NCBI GenBank assembly: GCA_947589415.1
Contig: CANQBP010000001.1
Coordinates: 124,001-188,000 of the forward strand
Reading direction: 5' to 3'
From: an uncultured Clostridia bacterium
GTDB lineage: Bacteria > Bacillota > Clostridia > Oscillospirales > Acutalibacteraceae
Length of the DNA: 64,000 bases
Positions 33,918-43,078 of this stretch are shown piece after piece. Positions within the stretch are counted from its first letter, which is position 1, and the number at the start of each line of letters is the position of its first letter. A program made the position numbers and the translations under genes. Under the pieces are notes generated by a model that had not been told where the DNA came from, did no database searches, and saw only the letters and a list, made by a program, of their open reading frames with translations.

Positions 33918-35609
33918 TTACAGCGGCGACACGCCGTCAAGCCACTTTTCTGATGTTTGCGCAATTTCTTTTAGAGCCTCTTCGTCAAACGGAGATTTAA
34001 GACCTGCCGTTTCGACAAGCTCGGTAAATGTTTGCGTTCCGCCCTTTTTCACAAGACGCATATAACGCTCCCAAGCCTCGTCATGACTTTTTTGCATGAT
34101 ATTCCAAAATTCCAGCGCAACAGTTTGTGCAAGACAATAGTCAATATAATAGAAGGGATTTTCGTAAATATGCATCTGTCTTTGCCAACCCTTGCCCTCA
34201 CCGTAGAAAGGTGAGCCGTCAAGTTTTATCCAAGGCATATAAACTCCGAGAAGTTTTCTCCATATATCATGCCTTTGTTCCGGAGTAATATCCGGATTTT
34301 CATATACAAGGTGCTGAAAATGGTCAACCATAGTACCGTAGGGGATAAAGGTTATTGCGGAGAAGAGGTGACTGTATTTGAATTTAGTACTGTCCTTACC
34401 GAAAAACTCATCACTTTTTCTCCAACCGAAAAATTCCATTGTCATGGAATGAATTTCACAAGCCTCAAGAGTCGGACTGATATTATACGACGGAACGATG
34501 TTTCTTGAAGCATAATAAGCGAAAGCGTGACCCGCCTCATGCGTTATGACCTCAACATCATCCGAAGTACCGTTGAAATTAGAAAAAATAAAGGGTACTT
34601 TATAATCCGACAGGTTTGAGCAGTAACCCCCTCCGGCTTTTCCTTTTTTGCTCAAAACATCAAGAAGTTCATCTTCAAGCATAACATCAATAAATTCCGA
34701 AGTTTCCTTTGAAAGTTCGTGATATAGCTGTTTGCCCGTTTCGAGTATGTCCTCCGCATTTCCCTGAGGGGAAGGGTTGCCGTCTTTGAATTTCAATGCG
34801 GCATCGGCAAAAGAAAGGGGATATTCAAGTCCCGTTCTTTCCGACTGTACACGATACAGCCTGTCGGCAGCGGGTACTATATATTTGATAACCGCTTTCC
34901 TGAATTTTTCAATATCTTTCGGAGTGTAGCAGTTTCTTGTCATTTGAAGATAACCGAGTTTAATGAAGTTGTCAAATCCCAATTTTCGGGCCGCCTTTGT
35001 TCGCAGCTTCACCATTTTATCATATATTTCATCAAGCTCCTTGCCATGTTCGTTATAAAATTCACCTTCGGCTGTCCATGCTGCCCTGCGGATTTCATCA
35101 TCGGGGGATTGTTTATATGGTGTCATTTGTGATAAAGTGCGCTTATCCCCGTCAAATTCTATTTGTGCAGACGCTATGAGTTTTTGGTATGCCGTTTCCA
35201 ACTTGTTTGTTTCACGAACTTCGGGAATTATTTCGGGTGAAAATGCCTCTATGGACATTTCGGCATTTTTAAATAAAAGACTCCCGTATTTTTCCTCAAG
35301 CTCTTTTCTGAATTTATTCTTTATAAGAAGTTTTGTAAAGCCTTGCTCAAGCTCAACGAAAAGCGGAGATGTTTCATCAATATATTCGACTTCTTTTTCG
35401 TAGTACTCATCATTTGTATCAATACTGTTTCTTATATAAGCAATACTCATCATGGTATCAATATGGGATATCAATTTATCCCATTCGAGAAATGCTTTTT
35501 CGGCATCTTCAAAAGAGCCTGCATTTTCCAAATCATTTTTTATTTTATCATATTTGTCCGATGTCTGTTCGATAACAGGACGTTCATATTTCATTTCTGA
35601 AAATTTCAT
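33918..35609 (-). CDS. pepF: M3-family oligoendopeptidase (PepF-like)
   Basis: About 563 residues. The zinc motif HEAGH lies in VEVITHEAGHAFAYY, and the third ligand is the Glu in SPTLEACEIHSMTMEFF; the family's conserved GGYCSN and PFIFSNF also appear. It cleaves short peptides in the cytoplasm. ATG 35609 has GGGAG nine bases upstream; the GTG at 35618 is possible but less well placed. It has its own promoter. The 220 bases downstream hold no terminator I can see. Confidence 0.92.
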   Translation of the reverse strand: MKFSEMKYERPVIEQTSDKYDKIKNDLENAGSFEDAEKAFLEWDKLISHIDTMMSIAYIRNSIDTNDEYYEKEVEYIDETSPLFVELEQGFTKLLIKNKFRKELEEKYGSLLFKNAEMSIEAFSPEIIPEVRETNKLETAYQKLIASAQIEFDGDKRTLSQMTPYKQSPDDEIRRAAWTAEGEFYNEHGKELDEIYDKMVKLRTKAARKLGFDNFIKLGYLQMTRNCYTPKDIEKFRKAVIKYIVPAADRLYRVQSERTGLEYPLSFADAALKFKDGNPSPQGNAEDILETGKQLYHELSKETSEFIDVMLEDELLDVLSKKGKAGGGYCSNLSDYKVPFIFSNFNGTSDDVEVITHEAGHAFAYYASRNIVPSYNISPTLEACEIHSMTMEFFGWRKSDEFFGKDSTKFKYSHLFSAITFIPYGTMVDHFQHLVYENPDITPEQRHDIWRKLLGVYMPWIKLDGSPFYGEGKGWQRQMHIYENPFYYIDYCLAQTVALEFWNIMQKSHDEAWERYMRLVKKGGTQTFTELVETAGLKSPFDEEALKEIAQTSEKWLDGVSPL

Positions 35610-35642
35610 TACGTACACTCCCGCAAAATAATTTACCCTATT

Positions 35643-35671
35643 ATTTTACCCCAATTCTTTATAAAAATCAA
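35643..35671 (-). promoter_or_regulatory. Promoter of pepF
   Basis: On the minus strand TTGATT (plus 35666-35671), 17 bases, TAAAAT (35643-35648), 34 bases before the ATG. Confidence 0.7.
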
Positions 35672-35689
35672 TCTGAAAAGGTCGTAAGA

Positions 35690-35727
35690 GAAATAAAAAA
35701 TCGGCGGAGAATTTACGTCCTCCGCCG
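35690..35727 (-). terminator. Terminator after the BI-1 gene
   Basis: CGGCGGAG and CTCCGCCG (plus 35702-35709 and 35720-35727) form the stem; on the minus strand ATTTTTTATTT follows. Confidence 0.88.
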
Positions 35728-35739
35728 TTCCTGTCGAAT

Positions 35740-36516
35740 TTAGTTCCTTCTTCCGAGAAATCTGAGAAGATACAGGAAAATGTTGATAAAATCAAGATAA
35801 AGGTCAAGTGCAGCTACAATTGCGCCCTTAGCAAGCAACGGCGGATTGTTCTGAAAGGCTGCATAATACTTCTTGATTTTTTGTGTGTCATAGGCTGTAA
35901 AACCTACAAAAATAGCTATACCCGCAAGGCAAATCAAAAGATCAAACATGGGGATATTTACAAATATGCCGATCAAGGCAAATACGATCAAACCGATAAG
36001 ACCGAAAATCAAAACAGTACCTAAATTGCTGAGATCTCTTTTGGTCACCGTGCCGTACACGGCCATCGCACCAAAAACACCCGCTGTAACAGCAAATGCA
36101 AAAACAGCAGTCATAGCATCATAGAAAACCAAAACCGGGCCAATCGTCAGACCGTTTACAACGGAATACGCCAGAAAGATGGCAAGACACGCTGCGGGAG
36201 GCATCTTTGAAACAAAGAAACCGAGCACAAACACAAGAATTAACTCAATAATGAGAAGAGCGAAATACACACCCATATAATTATCAAGAAAAATCATTGT
36301 GCGTATGGGATCCATAACTATGGCAAGGCAAATTCCGAACGTAATGAGCAGTCCTACAAACATCCAGCCGAAAACCTTTTTGGTGTAATCGGCAAGGGAA
36401 ACCGATGCTCCTGCGTTCACATACGGAGCATAACCGTTCATTCCGTTTCCGCCATAGTTTCCGTTATTCTCGTAGCCGTTGTAGAAACCGTTAGGGTCAT
36501 ACGGATTATTATTCAT
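35740..36516 (-). CDS. Bax inhibitor-1/YccA-family membrane protein
   Basis: 258 residues. The first 40 are rich in Asn, Gly and Tyr and precede ADYTKKVFGWMFVGLLI; seven hydrophobic segments follow, with SVVNGLTIGPVL and the closing IVAALDLYLDFINIFLYLLRFLG typical of the BI-1/YccA family. Bacterial members are pH-sensitive calcium-leak channels or inhibitors of membrane proteases; the role here is not known. The N-terminal low-complexity tail is unlike the short tails of YccA. It has its own TTGACA promoter and terminator. Confidence 0.9.
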   Translation of the reverse strand: MNNNPYDPNGFYNGYENNGNYGGNGMNGYAPYVNAGASVSLADYTKKVFGWMFVGLLITFGICLAIVMDPIRTMIFLDNYMGVYFALLIIELILVFVLGFFVSKMPPAACLAIFLAYSVVNGLTIGPVLVFYDAMTAVFAFAVTAGVFGAMAVYGTVTKRDLSNLGTVLIFGLIGLIVFALIGIFVNIPMFDLLICLAGIAIFVGFTAYDTQKIKKYYAAFQNNPPLLAKGAIVAALDLYLDFINIFLYLLRFLGRRN

Positions 36517-36550
36517 ACGAAAGCATCCTTTCTATTGTTAGTTTGATTGT

Positions 36551-36579
36551 AGTATATTACTATTTTTTCATTTTGTCAA
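36551..36579 (-). promoter_or_regulatory. Promoter of the BI-1 gene
   Basis: On the minus strand TTGACA (plus 36574-36579), 17 bases, TATACT (36551-36556), 35 bases before the start codon. Confidence 0.82.
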
Positions 36580-36645
36580 GCAAATTAAACGTTTTTTTTG
36601 TATTTTTGATAAGCAGGCCAAATATGTTATTTTGTCGGTGCGTAT

Positions 36646-37494
36646 TCACGGTAAATCATTATATTTTTCGAGAAAACTATGCATTTTGCCGTCTGTTTTA
36701 TATCCCGGAAATGTATCGAGGTGTAATTTATGGATACTTCCGAAGATATTTTTTTCTATGTTCGGATTATTTTTTTTCAGCTCTTTTATAAGTAATTTTA
36801 TTTCTCTGCGTTTGCTTAACTGTTCCGTGTTATTGCAGGCTTCGCTTTCTTCGGTAAAACGGCAGGCGCATTGCAGAAAATCGAGATTATTATATTTTTT
36901 CCACGAAATAATGCTGTCCTCGTGTATGCAATACATGGGTCTGATGAGTTCCATATTTTCAAAATTGCGGCTTTTCAGCTTTGGAATCATTGCCTGAAGT
37001 TGTGCGCCGTAAAACATAGCCATGACCGTGGTTTCAATAACATCGGAAAAATGGTGACCCAAAGCTATTTTGTTACAACCGAGTTCTTTAGCCTTGGCAT
37101 AGAGATTTCCTCTCCTCATTCTTGCACAAAGATAGCAGGGGTATTTTTCGGTTTTACTTGCCGCATCGAATATATCGGTTTCAAATACGGTCAGGGGAAT
37201 GTTGAGAATTTTAGCATTTTCTTCTATTTTAAGTCTGTTTTTAGGGCTGTATCCGGGATCCATTGCCAAAAAAACGAGTCCGAAATGTACTTCACTGTAT
37301 CTTTGCAGAAGCTGCAAGAGTTTTGCCATAAGCATCGAGTCTTTCCCGCCGGAGATACACACGGCTATGTTGTCGTCTTTTTGGATAAGCTCATATTTTT
37401 TTACAGCAGTTATAAACGGGTTCCATAGTTGTTTACGGTATTTTTTTGTAATGCTTTGTTCAATGGTCTGAAACGGTTTTAATTCTCTTTTCAT
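36646..37494 (-). CDS. TtcA-like tRNA-thiolation PP-loop ATPase
   Basis: 282 residues. The PP loop is VCISGGKDSML and a CYLC pair follows (KYPCYLCARMRRGNLY), which in TtcA holds an iron-sulfur cluster, then GHHFSDVIETTVM. TtcA makes 2-thiocytidine in tRNA; in Clostridia several TtcA-like paralogs exist and the base target is inferred. It follows TcdA by 50 bases, giving a possible tRNA-modification pair. No terminator was seen after it. Confidence 0.85.
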   Translation of the reverse strand: MKRELKPFQTIEQSITKKYRKQLWNPFITAVKKYELIQKDDNIAVCISGGKDSMLMAKLLQLLQRYSEVHFGLVFLAMDPGYSPKNRLKIEENAKILNIPLTVFETDIFDAASKTEKYPCYLCARMRRGNLYAKAKELGCNKIALGHHFSDVIETTVMAMFYGAQLQAMIPKLKSRNFENMELIRPMYCIHEDSIISWKKYNNLDFLQCACRFTEESEACNNTEQLSKRREIKLLIKELKKNNPNIEKNIFGSIHKLHLDTFPGYKTDGKMHSFLEKYNDLP

Positions 37495-37544
37495 TATTAT
37501 GCACCTTCTGATATTTTATGCTTTCGACAGATAATAATATGACT

Positions 37545-38294
37545 TTATTTGTTGTCGGCGAAAATCCGATGATTTGCGTGTTTTAATATATCCTTTATCA
37601 TTTCGGCTGCAATGATAAGTCCCGCAACGGACGGTACGAACGATACAGACCCCGGAATATCACGTTTTCTTACGTCCTGCCCGGAAATTTTTTTCTCTTT
37701 ATTCACATGAATAGGCTGCTCCTTTGAATATACAACCTTGAGATGCTCAATACCTCTTTTTCTGCACTCTTTGCGCATTATCCTTGCAAGGGGACAAACG
37801 GAGGTATCATATATATCCGCAACTTCCAGTGCCGTGGGGTCTGTTTTATTTCCCGTTCCCATTGAGGATATGACATATGTTCCGGTTTCATTTGCCTTGC
37901 TTATTATTTCCAATTTTCCGCTGATTGTGTCAATGGCATCGGCTATGCAGTCATATTGTGAAAAGTCGAACATTCCTGATGTTTCGGGTAGAAAAAAGGT
38001 TTTGTATGTTTTTACGTTACATTCGGGATTTATTTCAAGTACTCTTTCTTTTGCCGCATCTGTTTTATACTTGCCTATTGTATTTGAAAGTGCGATAAGC
38101 TGACGGTTTATATTGCTTTCATCAACTATATCGTTGTCTATAATGTCAATGTTTCCAATTCCCGAACGTGCCAAAGCCTCCAAAGTATAGCTTCCTACTC
38201 CTCCCACACCGAAAACCGCAACATGGGATTGTTTAAGACATTCCATTGCTTCCTTTCCGAAAATAAGCTCTGTTCTTGAAAATCTGTATGACAT
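37545..38294 (-). CDS. tcdA: tRNA threonylcarbamoyladenosine dehydratase
   Basis: 249 residues of the ThiF/E1-like fold. VAVFGVGGVGSYTLEALARSG binds ATP, DIIDNDIVDESNINRQLIA is the conserved acidic block, and ADAIDTISGKLEII and SSMGTGNKTDPTALEVADIYDT are TcdA-specific. It cyclises t6A at position 37 of tRNAs reading ANN codons. The Kae1-like gene at 903 is a possible t6A-family relative but is not linked. The gene has its own promoter, divergent from secD. Confidence 0.93.
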   Translation of the reverse strand: MSYRFSRTELIFGKEAMECLKQSHVAVFGVGGVGSYTLEALARSGIGNIDIIDNDIVDESNINRQLIALSNTIGKYKTDAAKERVLEINPECNVKTYKTFFLPETSGMFDFSQYDCIADAIDTISGKLEIISKANETGTYVISSMGTGNKTDPTALEVADIYDTSVCPLARIMRKECRKRGIEHLKVVYSKEQPIHVNKEKKISGQDVRKRDIPGSVSFVPSVAGLIIAAEMIKDILKHANHRIFADNK

Positions 38295-38330
38295 TACCGT
38301 TCGCCCTCCCGATTATTAGCTACGGTTGAT

Positions 38331-38359
38331 ATTATATGTTCCTTTTTAGTCAATGTCAA
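38331..38359 (-). promoter_or_regulatory. Promoter of tcdA
   Basis: On the minus strand TTGACA (plus 38354-38359), 17 bases, TATAAT (38331-38336). It is divergent from the secD promoter 60 bases away. Confidence 0.87.
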
Positions 38360-38418
38360 GCAAATATGCTGACGGTTCTTCGGCCGATATGTAATATATA
38401 AAAACGTTTAAAAAAGAA

Positions 38419-38447
38419 TTGACATTTATGATTGAAAATTATATAAT
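38419..38447 (+). promoter_or_regulatory. Promoter of secD-secF
   Basis: TTGACA (38419-38424), 17 bases, TATAAT (38442-38447), 80 bases before the secD start. Both elements are perfect, so expression should be strong. Confidence 0.88.
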
Positions 38448-38527
38448 TAACATTGATGTGTTTTGTCAGTTTGTAAAGTAATAATAACAAATTGACAGGA
38501 TAAAGAATGATATTGGAGGATACCCTA

Positions 38528-39886
38528 ATGAAACGAATTGGTAAACCGGTGTTCTTCATCGTATTTTTTCTGATACTCTTTCTGGCATTCACGTCGGTTT
38601 TCGGTATATACGGCGAAAACGGCGACTATACGCTGACATATGTCAAAGGTATTCGGGATATACGCTGGGGCATCGACATCAAGGGAGGAGTGGAAGCGGT
38701 ATTTGCGCCTGCAAAGGGAGTTGAGGCGACCGACGAGCAGATGAGTTCCGTTAAATCCATTCTCGATTTGCGTCTTGTTAATCAAAACATAACAGACTAT
38801 GAGATTTATCCCGACTACTCAAACGACAGAATAACGGTACGTTTTCCCTGGAAATCGGACGACAAGGAATATGATCCGGGCGAAGCTATAAAAGAGCTTT
38901 CGTCAACGGCACAACTTGTGTTCCGAGGAGGAGCAAGTGAGGACGGCGAGGAAATTCTTACCGGTAAAGACGTAAAGAATGCATATGTAAGCAATATACA
39001 AGGTTCAAACGGTACATATCAAAAGGTCGTAAGTCTTGATTTTACGGACGATGGTAAGAAAAAATTTGCCGAAGCAACCGAAAAGTACCTCAATCAGCAG
39101 ATCGGAATATGGATGGACGACATCTGTATTACCACTCCGACAGTACAAAGTGTCATAAGTGACGGAAGCTGCTATATAGATAACGGTCAAAGCGGATTTA
39201 CAACAGAAGAGGCAACAGACCTTGCGAATAAGATCAACGCTGGCGCGCTGCCGTTTAACCTTTCCGTGGAAAGCTACGGTACGATAAGTCCCTCACTCGG
39301 AACATATGCACTTACTGCCATGGCTTATGCGGCTGTTGCGGCACTTGCATTTATACTTCTGTTCATGTGCATAGTTTACAGACTCCCCGGATTTATTGCA
39401 TTCGTTGCACTTCTCGGACAGCTTGCGATTTCTATTATGGCTGTATCCGGATATTTTACGATTTTTTCGAGCTTTACGATGACAATACCCGGTATAGCGG
39501 GTATGATACTTTCAATAGGTCTTGGTGTTGATGCAAACATTATAACTGCCGAGAGAATAAAAGATGAGTTGTGGGTAGGAAAAACCCTTGACGGCTGTAT
39601 ATCGAACGGCACAAAGGGAAGTCTTGCGGCAATCATAGACGGTAATATAACTATCATAATTGTGGCTATTATACTCATACTTGTTTTCGGCCCGGCAAAT
39701 ATATTCTCCGCACTGTTCGGAGTTTCAACTACCGGTCTGATATATGCGTTCGGCTATACACTTCTTGTCGGTGTTATTGCTAACTTTATAATGGGTGTAG
39801 GTGCTTCAAGACTTATGCTCCGTTCCGTTTCGGGATTCAAATTCCTGAGAAATAAAAGATTGTATGGAGGTAAGAAGAAATCATGA
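38528..39886 (+). CDS. secD: Protein translocase subunit SecD
   Basis: 452 residues. A first membrane helix (PVFFIVFFLILFLAFTSVF), RDIRWGIDIKGGVEAVF, a periplasmic-equivalent P1 region of about 200 residues, then five helices with GLGVDANIITAERIKDEL, the proton-relay region of the family. SecDF pulls exported proteins forward using the proton gradient. ATG 38528 has GGAGG nine bases upstream. It overlaps secF by four bases. SecD and SecF are separate here, unlike the fused SecDF of Bacillus. Confidence 0.95.
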   Translation: MKRIGKPVFFIVFFLILFLAFTSVFGIYGENGDYTLTYVKGIRDIRWGIDIKGGVEAVFAPAKGVEATDEQMSSVKSILDLRLVNQNITDYEIYPDYSNDRITVRFPWKSDDKEYDPGEAIKELSSTAQLVFRGGASEDGEEILTGKDVKNAYVSNIQGSNGTYQKVVSLDFTDDGKKKFAEATEKYLNQQIGIWMDDICITTPTVQSVISDGSCYIDNGQSGFTTEEATDLANKINAGALPFNLSVESYGTISPSLGTYALTAMAYAAVAALAFILLFMCIVYRLPGFIAFVALLGQLAISIMAVSGYFTIFSSFTMTIPGIAGMILSIGLGVDANIITAERIKDELWVGKTLDGCISNGTKGSLAAIIDGNITIIIVAIILILVFGPANIFSALFGVSTTGLIYAFGYTLLVGVIANFIMGVGASRLMLRSVSGFKFLRNKRLYGGKKKS

Positions 39887-40890
39887 GACAACGATTCCAT
39901 ATAGATTTCGTCAAGAACTCTAAAATCTTTTTCTGCGTTTCCCTTGGGATAATGCTTGTCTGCCTTGTACTGAATATTTTTGTGATACCTACACGTGTCG
40001 ATATACAGTTTACGGGCGGTACGATAGTGAAATACAGTTATAGCGGCAATCTTGACGAAAAAAAGATTTCCGATGCTGCCCAGAAAGCGACTAAAGAAAC
40101 GGTTTCATTTACATTTTCCGAAAACCTCGCTTCGTCCGATTCAAACAATCACATGGTATCGCTTGAATTTACAAATTCAAAGGCTATCAGCGTAGACGAG
40201 CAGGACGAGGTAACAGAGGCACTGACAAAGGCATTTCCGAAGAATAATTTTAAAGTAGAGGAGTCATCTTCCGTTGATGCCTCGAAAGGTGCAAACTTCT
40301 TTTATAAATGTCTTGCTGCGGTTATACTTGCTGCCGTGCTTATAATAGGTTACATAGCTGTAAGATTTAAAAAGATAGGCGGTTTGTCTGCCGGTGTTAT
40401 GGCAGTCGTAGCTCTTGTCCACGATCTTATAATTGTATATTTTGTGTTTGCGATGTTCAATATGTCACTCGATGATAATTTCATAGCCGTTCTGCTTATG
40501 ATACTCGGTTATTCGGTAAACGATACGATAGTAATATACGACAGAATAAGAGAAAACAGACGGAAAATGGGGCCTAAAGCGACAACGGCTGAGGTGACAA
40601 ACGCAAGTATAAATCAGTGCTTTACAAGAACGATCTGCACAAGTATCACAACTATCGCAGCTATCGGTTCGGTGCTTGTTGTTTCGCTTATTTTTAATAT
40701 AGATTCGATAATCAGCTTTGCACTTCCGATGATGATAGGACTTGTTTCGGGCTGCTATTCTTCAATATGCATAGCTACACCTCTTTGGGTAATGTGGAAA
40801 AATCATAGTGATAAGAAAAAGGCCGAAAAGGGTAAGAAGGGAAGTAAAAAAGCAGCTAAAGAATCCAAAAAAGATGCTGAAAAGGCATAA
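39883..40890 (+). CDS. secF: Protein translocase subunit SecF
   Basis: 335 residues. The first helix is followed by RVDIQFTGGTIVKYSY; later helices hold ALVHDLIIVYFVFAMF and GYSVNDTIVIYDRIREN, with CFTRTICTSITT, all SecF signatures. A Lys-rich C-terminal tail of about 30 residues (KKKAEKGKKGSKK) is exposed to the cytoplasm. It is translated from an ATGA overlap with secD. A hairpin without a good T run follows the stop. Confidence 0.95.
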   Translation: MRQRFHIDFVKNSKIFFCVSLGIMLVCLVLNIFVIPTRVDIQFTGGTIVKYSYSGNLDEKKISDAAQKATKETVSFTFSENLASSDSNNHMVSLEFTNSKAISVDEQDEVTEALTKAFPKNNFKVEESSSVDASKGANFFYKCLAAVILAAVLIIGYIAVRFKKIGGLSAGVMAVVALVHDLIIVYFVFAMFNMSLDDNFIAVLLMILGYSVNDTIVIYDRIRENRRKMGPKATTAEVTNASINQCFTRTICTSITTIAAIGSVLVVSLIFNIDSIISFALPMMIGLVSGCYSSICIATPLWVMWKNHSDKKKAEKGKKGSKKAAKESKKDAEKA

Positions 40891-40902
40891 TATAGTTTTG
40901 AT

Positions 40903-40950
40903 ATCAAACAGCAATTTCCATGAGGGAGTTGCTGTTTGATTATATTATAT
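40903..40950 (+). terminator. Possible terminator after secF
   Basis: ATCAAACAGCAA and TTGCTGTTTGAT form a 12-bp perfect stem (40903-40914 and 40929-40940), but TATATTATAT rather than a clean T run follows, so termination may be partial. Confidence 0.6.
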
Positions 40951-41026
40951 GTAATCTTTTAAATACGATTTATATTGAATTTTTTAAAAACATGGATTAA
41001 GACGTTTGGATTTTAGGGTGGTGAAT

Positions 41027-42253
41027 ATGATGAAAGACCGGCGTTCGCCAAACTCAACTGAAATAAAAAATATTGCCGAGTTATACAGATGTGATTTAAA
41101 ATTAAGATGTAAGCGTTTTGCAGGCTGGGCTTTTTTGATAGTTGAGTTGCCGCTCTTTATAATTTTCGCTATACCTTTCTCAATATTATATTCAAAATCA
41201 CTTTTCCCTAATGCTTTATTGTACACATTCGGACTTAGTACTTTTATATATGCGTTGATTTTCTTAGTATTCTTTATTATACAAAAGAAAAATAAGAACA
41301 GTGTCTTATGCCAATTAGATAACGGAAAGGTTAAGTGCGTGGAAGCATTGGCAACAGGGGTTGATAACAAAGAAAATTCTTGGAGTCTTTACGGCAGACT
41401 TAAATTTGAATACGACAATGGCTGTCCCGATGAAACGTGTTTTAGGAGATTGATGGAAGTTGAAAGACATACACTTCTGACAACTCCTAATCTCCAAAGG
41501 GAAAATAATGTTTTGTGGGTGAATTTTTACCCCGACAGCCGCAATTCCCCGATTTTTCAGTTCAGTCTTTATGAGGTCTGCAAAAAGAATTACAATCAAT
41601 ATGATAAAGATAGTTTTTCTTTTTCAAAAGTAAATCGGGAAGATAAAAAAATAGTAGTGAGAAATTTTGTGAGTAATATGTGGATTGCCGTTGGTATAGA
41701 GCTGTTTATTTTTTGGGGCATTTTTTTGGTTTCCCAAGGTAAATTTTATATGCCGTATGTATTGTGGGTAATGGCTGCTCTGTTGGCTGTTACATTATTG
41801 TTTCACCTGCTATTGATTTTTAGAGCAGATCAGTGCAGGGTGGCGGAGTGTACCGAAGTGGGGGATTACACTACCTCTTATAATGTCAGAAGAGAATATG
41901 ATCATCATTGGGTCATATTAAAATTGGAAAATTCGGATACTATTATCGGTTTAAAAGACCCTGCTTATGATAGTACATATGAAATAAGCAAATATGAAAA
42001 AATGCGGACAGATATTGATACTGTTCAGAAAAATTATAAAATGATGTCAGATCAAATGGTTGACTCTTTTCGGGAAACGGGAGAATTTTCCGACAATATG
42101 AAAGATAATTCAGAAGATTATAAATCCGAAAGTGAATTTATAACTTCTGAATTTTTAAATAATTTCCCTGAATATAAAAAACAGGAACTAAAAATTGTAT
42201 TTTATAAACTGCCTTTCGGTTTGGGAACGGGTAAATTGATTTTTCCGAAATGA
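41027..42253 (+). CDS. Unrecognised membrane protein with two helix pairs
   Basis: About 408 residues. I do not recognise the family. Two pairs of hydrophobic segments are visible: about 31-52 and 62-83, then about 216-236 and 242-264. Each pair is followed by a cytosolic or external domain of about 130 residues. The second domain contains RREYDHHWVILKLENSDTI and a closing region YKLPFGLGTGKLIF. The layout looks like an internal duplication of a helical hairpin plus a soluble domain, but I see no strong sequence repeat. ATG 41027 follows GGGTGGTG. It lies alone between secF and a terminator. Confidence 0.72.
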   Translation: MMKDRRSPNSTEIKNIAELYRCDLKLRCKRFAGWAFLIVELPLFIIFAIPFSILYSKSLFPNALLYTFGLSTFIYALIFLVFFIIQKKNKNSVLCQLDNGKVKCVEALATGVDNKENSWSLYGRLKFEYDNGCPDETCFRRLMEVERHTLLTTPNLQRENNVLWVNFYPDSRNSPIFQFSLYEVCKKNYNQYDKDSFSFSKVNREDKKIVVRNFVSNMWIAVGIELFIFWGIFLVSQGKFYMPYVLWVMAALLAVTLLFHLLLIFRADQCRVAECTEVGDYTTSYNVRREYDHHWVILKLENSDTIIGLKDPAYDSTYEISKYEKMRTDIDTVQKNYKMMSDQMVDSFRETGEFSDNMKDNSEDYKSESEFITSEFLNNFPEYKKQELKIVFYKLPFGLGTGKLIFPK

Positions 42254-42285
42254 GAACTCGATATCAGCTTTCCGGAAAAATTGGA

Positions 42286-42326
42286 TTGCCGCAGAATTTT
42301 TCCTCTTGCGGCAGTTTCTTTTTTCA
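42286..42326 (+). terminator. Terminator after the unrecognised membrane protein
   Basis: TGCCGCA and TGCGGCA (42287-42293 and 42307-42313) form the stem, followed by GTTTCTTTTTT. Confidence 0.8.
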
Positions 42327-42333
42327 AAAACTA

Positions 42334-42362
42334 TGGAAATTTATGTACATATATGTTATAAT
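42334..42362 (+). promoter_or_regulatory. Promoter of the pyrophosphatase gene
   Basis: TGGAAA (42334-42339), 17 bases, TATAAT (42357-42362) with a TGT extension. The -35 has one mismatch to TTGAAA. Confidence 0.72.
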
Positions 42363-42392
42363 TAGGTTATCTTAAAAAAAGGGGAGAAGGTT

Positions 42393-42929
42393 ATGCAAAA
42401 TATATGGCATGATATGGATTCGGCAAGGATTGCACCTGAAAATTTTATGTGTGTTATCGAAATACCGAAGGGAAGTAAGGCAAAATATGAGCTGGATAAG
42501 CAAAGCGGACTGTTAAAGCTGGACAGGATTCTTTATACGTCAACGCATTATCCTGCAAACTACGGATTTATACCCCGCACATATGCAGACGATCTTGATC
42601 CGCTCGATGTACTGGTTCTTTGTTCGGAGCAGATATATCCTCTGACACTTGTTCAGTGCTATCCGATAGGTTATATAACAATGCTTGACAACGGCAGAAA
42701 TGACTACAAAATTATTGCCATACCTTTTAATGATCCGACATATAATTCTTATACCGATATATCTGAAATCCCTACTCATATATTTGACGAGATGACACAT
42801 TTCTTTTCTGTTTATAAGGCTCTTGAGAATAAGGAAACAGTTGTTGACGAAGTAAGGGGCAAGGAAGAGGCTATTGAGATAATTAAGGAAGCTATTGATA
42901 ATTATAAGGAAAAATTCGGTACGATGTAA
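42393..42929 (+). CDS. ppa: Inorganic pyrophosphatase, family I
   Basis: 178 residues. The signature DDLDPLDVLV carries the metal-binding acids; earlier VIEIPKGSKAKYELDK and YPANYGFIPRTYADD, and later YKIIAIPFNDP are family I blocks. It hydrolyses pyrophosphate to drive biosynthesis. AGGAGAAGG-type bases (GGGGAGAAGG) lie before ATG 42393. The following 149 bases hold two short GC-rich hairpins near 42977-43033 but no clear T run. Confidence 0.95.
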   Translation: MQNIWHDMDSARIAPENFMCVIEIPKGSKAKYELDKQSGLLKLDRILYTSTHYPANYGFIPRTYADDLDPLDVLVLCSEQIYPLTLVQCYPIGYITMLDNGRNDYKIIAIPFNDPTYNSYTDISEIPTHIFDEMTHFFSVYKALENKETVVDEVRGKEEAIEIIKEAIDNYKEKFGTM

Positions 42930-43078
42930 TTTGAGAATTTGCTTTCATTATTACGGTGTTTGTACATCTGATTGGTGCGGCGGTTTTTCTCCTGCACCCG
43001 GAATTTCACTGTCGCTCCCTTCTGGGGGCGGGGTGATATCTTTATATGGATATGGCTGTCACGAAGGGATTTTGATGA

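Noticed and set aside
33714-33953. A 79-codon frame on the plus strand in the repeat-containing gap
   Set aside because: It runs into the pepF coding region on the other strand, has no ribosome binding site and no recognisable product.
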